NCBI GenBank assembly: GCA_003254905.1
Contig: QANU01013744.1
Coordinates: forward strand, 625,046-689,045
DNA length: 64,000 bases
Source: Nissolia schottii
Lineage: Eukaryota > Streptophyta > Magnoliopsida > Fabales > Fabaceae
Direction of reading: 5' to 3'
A program made the position numbers and the translations under genes. Numbering within the stretch: the stretch's first letter is position 1; each line of letters begins with the position of its first letter. Of the stretch, positions 12,739 through 23,122 are shown one piece after another. A model generated the notes under the pieces. That model searched no databases and was not told where the DNA came from. It saw nothing but the letters and a program-made list of their open reading frames with translations.

Positions 12739-13742
12739 GGGGAATGCTACCTAAACAACCAAAACGGACAACGCATTAAAAAATAAAATGCCTCACATTC
12801 TCTCTTTTTAATCCCTGCTCTTTTTCCACGCACGTGTAAATCACCCACACTATTCCTACGCATTAAAAAATAAAGGAACCAACAAAATGATAAGCAACCC
12901 AACCTCTGTAAACCAAAAAATCAACAACCTAACACAGAGAAACTAACATGTTAAAACAATAACGAATAATTAAAATAAACTAGTATTAATTGTGTTGATT
13001 TCTTTTCTAGGACATGTTGGTTTCTTTTATAAGTACTGCGTAAACAAATAAACCAACATCGTAACACAGAGAAACCAACACACTAAAACAATGACAAATA
13101 AACAAAAATAAACCAACATATCTTACATTATAGACACTAACCTATCAGAACAGAAACTTACATCTGAGAACAAGAATCGCAAAATAGATAAACCAACGTG
13201 CTAATAATGACAAACCAACATTGTTGACTCTGGAAAACCAACGTCTTAAAACTGCCAACGTAAAATAGAGAAACCAACATCTTATGACAGACAAACCAAC
13301 ATACAAAATTAGAGAAAATAAGAAGGAGAAGGAGAATAAGAGGAGGAGGGGGAGGAAGAAAAAGACTTACCTATCTCTATACATAATGGATGAGTTGAAC
13401 TCCTTCGATCATAGTGGAGGAGCTGACAAAGGAACCCCTTTGTTCACAGTGGAGGAGTTGATGAAGGGTTAGGAATGGAAGGGTTCATGGCAGAAAATTT
13501 GCAGTGAGAGAAAGAGAAAGAGAGTTGATGGAGGAGGAGGAGGAGGAAGAAGAAGAAGAATAAGAAGGGTTTGTGGGTGAGAAAAAAAAGAAAGTGAGGT
13601 TGAGGGAGTGAGATATCATGAGAGAAAATAAAGAGAGTGAGATAACAGATAGAAAAAATAATTTTTTTAATAGATGAGTTTTGTTTTTTAGTGTGTTGTC
13701 CATTTTTGTTGTCCCTATTTGTTATTCAAGTAGCATTCCCGA
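12739..13742. mobile_element. Non-autonomous TIR element with perfect 15-bp flanking repeat
   Basis: The 15-mer TGGATAAAATAAAAT occurs at 12724-12738 and again at 13743-13757. Between them, the left end reads GGGGAATGCTACCTAAACAA, and the reverse complement of the right end reads TCGGGAATGCTACTTGAATA. The inside contains many degenerate copies of AAACCAACAT about 25-40 bases apart (roughly 12890-13310), followed by a purine-rich stretch. There is no transposase. The ends resemble those of several other elements in this window. A 15-bp duplication is long for a DNA transposon, so the class is uncertain. Confidence 0.7.
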
Positions 13743-13811
13743 TGGATAAAATAAAATTTATCTTCCTTTTTCTAAGAAGATTAATAAAGAAATTCATGAA
13801 TGAAAATTTAT

Positions 13812-14189
13812 GGGTGAATTATAGTGACACTATTTGAGTTTTAGTGAAATTATACTAACACCCCATATATTTTAGTAAATTCCACTCACTTCTTTTTTGG
13901 AGGTAAATACCAATTTTTCACAACTTCAAAACCCTCTTTGAAGTCTCCTACCAGCAAAATATATAGGACCAAAAGGGAGATGTAAATTCGCGTAAGAAAG
14001 AGTTTCAAGGGATTGTGAATTTTGTTGAGCATGGAAATGTGATGGACATAATAAAAAAAAATCACTTTTAATAATAAAGGTTGTCTAATTTTGCTATCAT
14101 TTGAGAAAGTTAGAGGTAAATGGTACCAAATAGAGAAAATATTAGTGTAATTTTACTAAATTTAAGGAGAGATTAGTGTAATTTATTCC
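13812..14189. mobile_element. MITE-like inverted repeat upstream of NPF gene
   Basis: About 50 bases starting GGGTGAATTATAGTGACACT are matched by the reverse complement of the right end, GGAATAAATTACACTAATCT. Both arms then contain a TTTAGTRAAATTAYACTAAYA block. No coding capacity is seen. The element ends about 640 bases upstream of the inferred NPF TATA box. Confidence 0.55.
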
Positions 14190-14833
14190 AATTTTATTAA
14201 TCGTGTCTAAAAGTAATATTGAATTAAAAATGAACGAAATGAAACGAAACATTTATGTTATTTAGAGGTTATAATTTTAGCTTTTTTAAAATAAAAAATA
14301 GGGACATTGGGAAGAAAGATGGGAATTATTTTCATTTTTATTTTGGTAAGCGAAGAAAGATGGGAATGGTTCCCTCTAAATTCATTTCAATTTGTATGTG
14401 TATTTAAATTCTCAAGCAATGGGATTGATTACCTTCTCTCTCTTGTTTTCTTTATGTTCTCAATTATTTATCATCCAAGTATGTATTGTAAGTATTATTA
14501 TTTTTTCCTCTCCTTCCCTGTATGTTTATTACGTTTTCCATCCTATATAATGGTAGGCAAATTTTGGAATTATTATAATTACTAACCGATCGATTTGGAA
14601 GGATTGACAAGAGAAAATATCTTTTATGTTATCGAATATAAAATCTGTGTGAGGGGAGAGAGAGAAGAGGCAACTATAAATAAATAAATAAAAAGGAAGA
14701 GTGTGAAAGGAAAGATTAAAGTCAAATTGATGGTTAATGGTGTTTGTGTGTGTGTAGACCATTCTGTCACATTGGACCCTTCCCCCCACACTCCACCTCT
14801 TCCCCCATAGCCCTTTCCCCACCCCAACTCCTT
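14190..14833. other. Upstream region of the NPF gene
   Basis: No gene is seen. The sequence changes from AT-rich to CT-rich at about 14760, as expected near a plant core promoter. Open frames on both strands here are low-complexity shadows. Confidence 0.4.
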
Positions 14834-14840
14834 TATAAAT
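14834..14840 (+). promoter_or_regulatory. Probable TATA box of the NPF gene
   Basis: TATAAAT lies within a C-rich stretch 95 bases before the inferred start codon. A transcription start about 30 bases downstream would give a 5' UTR of about 65 bases without an upstream ATG. It was recognised by motif and position only. Confidence 0.6.
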
Positions 14841-14928
14841 CTCCCACCACTCATCACCCTTTTCTTCCCCCCCTAACCAACCCTGCCCGTCTCTCATCAT
14901 CAGATACAAATTCATTCCACAGCTTGTC

Positions 14929-17900
14929 ATGGTCACTAATTTCCCCTCTCTCTTTCTCTCTGATCACAAATTAAATAAATACGTATATATTTATCTTATA
15001 TTATATATGTTCCCTTTACGGCATAATAACAGTACTGCATGTCTGGCCAATTTTTCTTCAGGAATTGGAAGCACAGCAGCAAGTGATGGGCAGATGGGAA
15101 GGCTATGTGGATTGGAAGAACAGACCTGCCGTCAGACCCCGCCACGGTGGCATGCTTGCCGCCTCCTTCGTTCTTGGTCAGTCAGTCACTTAAATTCCTC
15201 TTATTTCTAATTTCATCTATTCTCCACTCATAAATATCTGTTCGATTGGGATTATCTAATTTGTCGTCAACCTACCTACTAATTGTGTGAAAGTTTGAAT
15301 ATATATGTTCAGATAGATATATTAATTTAAAATTGTATTTAAAAATTAAAAGTGTCTCCTAAGTGACGCGCAAATTAAGGAGTACGTGAGTGGCTGTAAA
15401 AAAGTGAATATGTAGCTAATTAACAGTACTGATTACAAGGTTGGTTGTTTGTGCAGTGGTGGAGGTATTGGAGAACCTGGCGTACCTGGCCAATGCAAGC
15501 AATCTGGTGCTGTACCTGAGAGATTACATGCACATGTCACCTTCAAAAGCCGCAAACAATGTCACCAATTTCATGGGAACGGCCTTCCTCCTCGCCCTTC
15601 TTGGCGGTTTCTTATCCGACGCCTTTTTCACCACTTATCACATCTACCTGATAAGCGCAGTTATTGAGTTCCTGGTAAGCACCGCTCTAAATTGCTTGCT
15701 TGCTTGCTTGCATCACACTTACTACTGCTGTTCCTTTCTCCCCATGTGACGCCACCCCTTCGCTTCTGCTCTCTATCTATGCCTGTGACTTTCTCTCACT
15801 CACACTTAAAACCCTTGCACTTACCATTCTGCTTTTATTTTCTTCCTCCTATCTCTTTTTCCCTTTACAATAACGTTATACACTCGCACATAAACAAGAG
15901 TTTGTCAATTTCTCTTCGCAGAAAGAACTCACTTTTAATTCTCACAGAAATTCTTAAATCAATGCATATCCATATGTAATTGTAATTGAATACATTAATT
16001 AATTTAAGGATCTATGCATGTATTTAAGTTAAAGATCATAAGCAACCTATATATATGTCCTATATATAGTTGAAGAAATTATAATATAACTAATTTATTC
16101 ATGTACTAAAAACTGACAAATGTATAAATCATTCCGATAATTAATAACCTCTTAACAAAAATTATGATGTCTAACATTTTTTCCTTGCACTTGTTTTTCC
16201 TTTCCCACGTTTATTGTCGCTATGACAAAGGGCGTGAGAGAGAGAGAAAGGGACTTTAATTAATTGACTTAGTATCGGGGTATCTTGAAGAACACGTGTC
16301 TTGCAAAGAGGATGATGATGTGTTAGCCAGAATCAGAGTCAGTTGCAAGATTTAGCAGCAACTTGCAGGGGTGGGGTTGAATCAAATGATGCAAACTAAT
16401 CCCCCCATATTGAATTAAGAAAAGAGAAGAAAAAATGTGAATGACATTAAAAACGCTTATCCATCCCCCTCGATTCCTTTTCTTTTTGCTGCATTCCATC
16501 GCCCACTTGGCCTTACAAATCCCCATGAATTCCATGAAGATAAAATAAAAATAAAAAATACAAAACACCCATTAAGAACGTCTAACAGCCAAGTGAACAA
16601 TCATTTGAATAAAAAAAGAAAGATGATTAGCATATACATAAGATATATTTATCTCGCTTAAAATTAAGATTGTAAAATATACTATATATTAGTATATGTT
16701 AATCTTGAATTGCAATCTTAGTGGTGGTCATAGAAGATGAAAGAGAGTTTTAGAGAGACAGGTGATGGATGCTTGATGCATAATAATTTATATATATATA
16801 TATATATAAATAAAATTGATCTTGTGATCAGCATCTAGCAACATCATTTATAAATGGGAAGGGCACATAATATGGCTGTTAATGTCCGACGACTTAGATC
16901 CTTTTGCTTAATGGAGTGGGGGAAGATAAAATAATGTTGGTGGGGTGAGATTTTTCTTTTTATGTAATATATAGTTTTCGGTGTTTCATGAAGAAAAAGA
17001 AGTGAGAAAGAGAAATAATTATATATTTTAGAGAATACTACTATTTAATTTACTTAAAGTATAAGAGGACCCCACGTATTATATTCATGCAACGTATTTA
17101 GTATTAATTTCCTCGAGTGCCTAGGACCCACTTTGCTTTGTTTTAGTGCATCAAAACTTTTGTCGTTTTGGTTCCTCAAATCTCGCCCTTGCTTGTACGT
17201 TGTATATATCAGGGATCACCTGCTCTACGTTTTTATGCCTTCCTTGTCTCTTAGTATTTTATTTTTGCTTATTTATTTAGAATAATATATACCTCACACA
17301 ACCACAAAAAAAATAGCTTTTATTATGAACCTTTTCTAATTAGTTCTTTAAAAATACTGGTTAAGAAATTAAGAGCGACAGGTTTTTAGTAAAAAATGGA
17401 TTTATAAGTTTTTTTTTAATGATATTAAATACGTTATAAAATTACCACTTTACTCTCTTATAACAGTAATATGGCAAAACCCTTTTATTATTGAACAAAT
17501 TTATTTTAACAATTTTGTTAGTACAATAACTATGTTTTTAAACGGATAATTTCAAAAGAGACAAAGAAAGAATTGGTAAGTCAACCCTCATTAACTCTCA
17601 ACCGATCGCCACATTATAACACTTGAACATAGGACAAAATAACATTTGTTATGAGTTTGATAGTTATATTTACTACTAAGACATTGAAATTTGGAAAGAG
17701 ATAATTCTTAAGATAAGTAATTGATTCACTATATTTTATTTCATTGATTTATAATTTCCAAGTTGCTTAGTGCGTATGGTCCCTGTAATTTCGTGGTTAA
17801 AAGCAACTTCTTGTCCGAATTTGTTTTATTTATTTGTTTGTTTTAATGTAATACATTCTTTCTAGAATGTTTAATAAAAAGGGCATATATGGCAAGTTCA

Positions 17901-20900
17901 CAAACAAGTTTAATTTTGGCAATTAAGGAAGGTTGGTGAACCACGTGTGTGGTTGTCGTTTTGATAATCCATTATCCACCACCACCACTGCAAAATAAAA
18001 ATAAAAAGAATAAAAAAAAAAATCCAAGCACATATACCGTGCTCAAAAACGCCAACATCTCACAGCGACGTTTCATATACTAGTAGTAGCTGTTAATAGT
18101 GTGGAATACAATGAGTCATTGTCTGTGGCTAAGGTCCAGGGGCATGAGGTGGGGATCAATTGTTCAACACGTGGCTAAGTACCACTTGCTTACACTTTCT
18201 TCTCTCTCTCTCTCTCTAAGACCATGTCACTATTGGTCAATATTTGAGGAAATGGTTAAGGGTCACACACTTTCGAAATTTGTGATGTTTTATTGGTTTG
18301 ATTTCGTTTTCTGACCAAAAATAGAGGCAAATTAAGGAAGAGATGGGGTAGGTGCACTTATGTGCAATCAATGCCAGTGTTTATGTGCTTTGCCATCTAA
18401 CTATTGGTTCTCAATCGGCAGTTAGATCTTTTCTTGAAGATTTTTAGCCCTTACATTGGATTGGGCCAGGGAATCGGCACAAACTTGGGCCTTGGAGGGT
18501 TGGATGCTGGGCCCAATTTATTGGCAGGCCTGCTATATTCCCCATATTATATTATTAGAATAATGTTTGACTACGACAAGCATATAAAAGGTCCGTTAGA
18601 CCAAATAAACAAACAAAAAAAAACAAAAGGTCCGAAACGATGCAAAAATTTTAGAGAATCAAACCGAAAGCTACCTCAATTTATAGGAACTTCAAACATT
18701 TTAAGATAAGTTTAAAAAGAAAACGCTTCTAAGCCAAATTTCATACTTCCTCCGTTTCATCTCATTTGTTATTAATTCTTGGATGTATCTAAAAAACTGA
18801 AATGAACAGATAAAATAGAACAGATAAAGTATTATTTTGTGATTTGAAAATTTGGTTAGGAGTGATTTAGTTGCATAACTTCTCACCTAGTATGCTCTTA
18901 GGAATATTTTTACGGGGTATTTTTAAGATTTGAATACAGGGCAACAATTTTATCATTATATCTTGTCTCACCCTTCTTTTTTTAAATTATTATTTAAGAG
19001 AAAAGGAATATTATTACAATTACATGTACAGTCCAAGAGATTATTAAACGGGTTTCTCTTATTAAAATGTCTTCTTTGAGATATGAAGACGTGAATGTGA
19101 TATTTCATCATGGATATTGCACATGCCAAGCTAAATCAAGTAAAAGTATATCACTTTGTTATAGTGGCTAAGGAACTTGTGATTTGTTGTGCAGGGCCTC
19201 ATTGTACTCACCATACAAGCTCGCACACCTTCACTAAAGCCACCACATTGCGGTCAATCCACACCATGCCAGGAAGCTAATGGAGGGAAAGCAGCAATGC
19301 TGTTTGCTGGCCTCTATCTAGTAGCTCTCGGAGTTGGAGGAATCAAAGGGTCGCTGCCGGCACACGGCGGGGAGCAGTTCGACGAGACCACCCCGTCTGG
19401 AAGGAAGCAGAGATCAACCTTCTTCAACTACTTTGTGTTCTGCCTGTCCTGTGGTGCCCTTATTGCAGTCACTTTTGTTGTGTGGGTTGAGGACAACAAA
19501 GGGTGGGAATGGGGTTTTGCAATCTCTACCATCAGCATATTTGTGTCTATACCGGTGTTCTTGGCAGGATCTACTACTTATAGGAATAAGATCCCTTCAG
19601 GGAGTCCCCTCACCACCATTTTAAAGGTAATTTGCACGGCACCTTTCCCTTACTAAAATTATAAGATAATACAACTTCTTAAATGTTCTTACAATAAGAA
19701 AAAAAAAAATTGCTATATACCATTTTATTACTTCACAACAAGTAATTATATATTACAAATAAGAAAAGTAGGGAAATTCTTAACTTGTACTAGAACAAGA
19801 GAAGTGATGGATTTATTATTTAACATATTAAATGTAATCATCCATATTTTTTAAACTATCCATATTCACTCACTGTATGACAAACAATGAATAAATAAAT
19901 GCAAAAGTTTTTTTACTAAGAACAAGGAAGAATTTTTGGAGAAATTTAGAGTGAATGAATAGCCTACAAAATTGATGTACCAAGTAACTTATTATTCCTT
20001 CTTAAGATATTTGTGTTATCCCTCTTTGAGTGTGTTGAAATTGATCAGGTTTTAGTTGGTGCTGCACTCAATAGCTGCAGCTCCAGAAACTCAAGCAGTG
20101 CTGTTGTGAACATGGCTCCAAGCCCTTGTAACCCACACTCAGGTAGGAAAGAGGAAGAGGAAGGGGAAGAGGAAGAAACATCAAAACCAATCGGCATAGC
20201 AAGAGCAACTAACACTCCAACAGGCACCCTGAAATTCCTGAACAAAGCAGTTTCAACAGAACCAATCCATTCCTGGCTGGAATGCACAGTGCAGCAAGTG
20301 GAAGACGTGAAGATAGTCCTCAAAGTCCTCCCCATATTCGCCTGCACCATCATGCTCAACTGCTGCCTGGCTCAGCTCTCCACTTTCTCCGTGGAACAAG
20401 CCGCCACCATGGACACCAAGCTCGGCTCCCTCAGGGTCCCGCCGGCTTCCCTTCCGATCTTCCCGGTGCTCTTCATCATGATCCTGGCACCGATCTACGA
20501 CCACATCATCATCCCCTACGCTCGAAAGGCGACGAAATCGGAGATGGGAATAACTCACCTCCAGAGGATCGGAATCGGACTGGTACTCTCCATCATTGCA
20601 ATGGCCGTGGCCGCAACGGTCGAGATTAAGAGGAAAAGGGTTGCAACTCACTCAGGGCTGATTGACGAAAGCACAAAGCCGCTTCCCATAACATTCTTCT
20701 GGATTGCTCTTCAGTACTTGTTCCTGGGCTCCGCCGATCTCTTCACATTGGCAGGGCTATTGGAATTCTTCTTCTCCGAGGCCCCCATCAGGATGAGGTC
20801 ACTGGCCACGTCACTTTCATGGGCCTCTTTGGCCATGGGCTATTACCTCAGCTCACTCATTGTGTCAATAGTCAACAGTGTCAGTGGGAGTTCATCAAAC

Positions 20901-21050
20901 AGGCCCTGGTTATCTGGCGCCAACCTCAACCACTATCACCTTGAGAGGTTCTACTGGCTCATGTGTGTGCTCAGCGCCTTGAACTTTTTGCACTACCTTT
21001 TTTGGGCTATACGCTACAAGTATAGAGGGACTAGTAATGCATCAAGATAA
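14929..21050 (+). CDS. NPF4.6: NPF4-type transporter (NRT1.2/AIT1-like), 5 exons, 589 aa
   Basis: Inferred coding exons are 14929-14931, 15062-15176, 15457-15674, 19195-19626 and 20049-21050, all with GT-AG introns and matching phases, giving 589 aa. The protein is a 12-TM major-facilitator transporter of the NPF family. Its N-terminus (RWEGYVDWKNR, RHGGMLAASFVL) and TM1 (EVLENLAYLANASNLVLYL) match the clade that includes Arabidopsis NPF4.6, which is a plasma-membrane low-affinity nitrate and abscisic acid importer. The proton-coupling ExxE[R/K] motif reads E42-V-L-E45-N46, with Asn in place of Arg/Lys as in that clade. The long TM6-TM7 loop (exon 5 start) is Ser- and Glu-rich. The start is chosen because ATG at 14929 is followed directly by a GT donor, and exon 2 then continues GAA-TTG-GAA. 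If that intron is not used, M10 at 15086 would give 580 aa. Intron 3 is 3.5 kb. NPF4.5 is the nearest alternative name. Confidence 0.93.
15675..19194 (+). other. Large intron 3 of the NPF gene
   Basis: This 3520-base intron is far longer than the gene's other introns (130, 280 and 422). It carries a TA microsatellite at about 16791-16808, a TC run near 18201-18218, and at 18744-18773 a TACTTCCTCCGTTTCATCTC sequence resembling a Stowaway MITE terminus. I found no matching second terminus. There is no convincing ORF inside. Confidence 0.75.
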
Positions 21051-21649
21051 AAGGCTCAACTTCTTTCGAAGTTGAATTAAAAGAGTTATCCATACTCAAT
21101 TTGTATGGGACACTTGCGTCCATGAGTCGGCTAAGTGTCTCTACCAAATGAGTACCCCTAACATTTAATTTAATCAAAATCCCTACCAACCAGCTACAAC
21201 AAGGGTGGATCAGCATCACGCCTCCCCTTCCCCCCCGCCCCGCCCAAAAGAAAAAAAAAAAAGAAAAAAATACAAATTCAATTGACATATCCTATGTGTA
21301 TTAGAAAATTAGAATAGAAATAACAGAGTAAAAGAAAAAAAAAATTGCATTACTTAGCTCTGTTCATTAATAGTGAGAGCAAAATGGTTTATAACATCTT
21401 TTGGTGTTTTGGAAGATTTACTATATGTTAGTCATGCTCTCTTGGTATAGACGTCAATCTTTGTCACTGGATTGTGTACAAATTGTGACATAAGCGAGAC
21501 CATGGAACGAATAAGCCTTGAAATCATGGATTTGTATCGTCTAAAATACTTTCTTTTTTATTTAAAACGAAAAAGTGAGAGATTCACATCTTTAAATTAC
21601 GTATTTAATAAGACTTATACATAATATATTTATAAAAATATTTTTTTGT
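21051..21649. other. 3' flank of the NPF gene
   Basis: This holds the presumed 3' UTR and AT-rich spacer, including a C-rich to A-rich stretch at 21226-21268. There is no clear AATAAA close to the stop codon and no other gene. Confidence 0.4.
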
Positions 21650-22413
21650 AGAACTCAAAATTTATCAACTTTTATGTAACTCATTCTTCTTAATGTGCAC
21701 TTTTTTATTTTTTTTTCCTCCTTTCTTTCATAATCTCCTATCATTTTTTTTTCGTTTTCATATTATTCTTTACAAATTCAAGAGTTTTCTTTTTTGTTTT
21801 CATCATAGTCATTATTTTTTGTTTTTCAAATGTTTGTGAATATGTGTAGGAAAATTTGTGCATTCTTGTTCTAAAGTTTGTGCATGTCTGATTGGTCAAA
21901 AGTTTGTGCATATCTAAAGTTTGTCCATGGGTATAGGAAATTTTGTGCATTCTTATTTAAAAATTTGTACATGTGAACACAAAAGTTTTATTCTTTATCT
22001 TTGTTTTCATTTACATTTCCATTATATATTTTTTTATTATTGAAAAGTTTGTGCACTTACATGTGAACACGAAAGTTTTATTCTTTATCTGTGTTGTCGT
22101 TTACGTTTCTGTCATATTTTTTGTTTTTGATTGTTGAAAAGTTTGTGCACGTCAATTCAAAAGTTTGGCATGTGTTTTAAAATGGTTGTGCATGGTAGAA
22201 AGTGAGTCCACGCGCCTAGAGTGTGAGTGAGGAGATGAAGATAGTGTGCAACAGTTACTTTTTGCTATTTAATGGGTTACAGATTCAATTTGATTTGGTT
22301 TCTTATTTGAAAAAAGTGTGTGCATGTGTATAGAAAAAGTTTGTGTATATATATCTCGGTATAACTGTGTAGACTATGAATTAACAACATGGTTGGCAGC
22401 ATTTGAATTGTAC
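21650..22413 (+). repeat. Repeat-family copy with reiterated GTTTGTGCA motifs
   Basis: About a dozen variants of AAAGTTTGTGCATG occur between 21830 and 22350, alternating with ATTCTTTATCTTTGTTTTCAT-like spacers. The right end is TGTACATCTAGCATTAC, an inverted form of the ATGCTACATGTACA terminus seen elsewhere in the window. The same order of blocks occurs at 44776-45855, and in reverse at 43125-43335. No left terminus was found, and there is no coding. Confidence 0.6.
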
Positions 22414-23122
22414 ATCTAGCATTACTCTATATTTTATTGACCTATAAGAATATAATTCTTTATTTTCTCAGTTTAAAAGGATTCAAATCCTATAAAATCA
22501 TAATAGTAAAAGTGAAGTTGCAATTCAAATAAAACCCAGGCAATAAAATAAAACTAATTTCCAAAATATTATAAAATTTTAGTAGTACAAGTTATCAAAG
22601 GATATAGTTAGAGTAGCTCCAAACAAATAGAAATTTGGGTCCCTGTTCTGACAGCAGCAAGAAGGACAAGAGACTAGATGGTTGGAGTAGGGATGGAGGG
22701 ACGTGGCACAGGTCTCAAGAGAGCCAAAGTCCCTCTGAACGGGGACTCAATCCTACCCAATCATATTATGACATAATATCTAGTTAAAAACACTTTTGAG
22801 GACATGTATATCTACACAAATAATACGTGAGTAATTGCTGGTTGTTGAATTTAATAAAATTTTGAGAACATATACCTTTATTTGATATCTTCAAATAATA
22901 ACTGTTGCACACTGATTTTACTTTATGACTGTTGCAATGCTTAATTTCAACTCGTTTAAACAAAAATTACTCTATACATACTACTAATTTTCACTCTTAT
23001 TTTCACAACTCATTCCTTTCTTTCCTAATATTTTCTAAATTTCTCCCACACAGATTCTATTCATCTTTTTTCCTTCACAAAAAATGGATCCAAATCAATT
23101 CAATCATTTTCTCAATCAGTTG
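22414..23122. other. Spacer without recognised features
   Basis: AT-rich sequence with one GC-richer patch (22620-22760). I see no gene, repeat end or RNA signature. Confidence 0.4.

Noticed and set aside
14529-14936. 135- and 77-codon minus-strand frames upstream of the NPF gene
   Set aside because: They arise from the CT-rich leader and promoter of the NPF gene, are low-complexity and have no homology.
18744-18773. Stowaway-like terminus in NPF intron 3 considered as a full MITE
   Set aside because: Only one end is recognisable and no inverted partner was found within the intron.
20253-20651. 132-codon minus-strand frame inside NPF exon 5
   Set aside because: It is antisense to a well-supported transporter exon and has no domain of its own.
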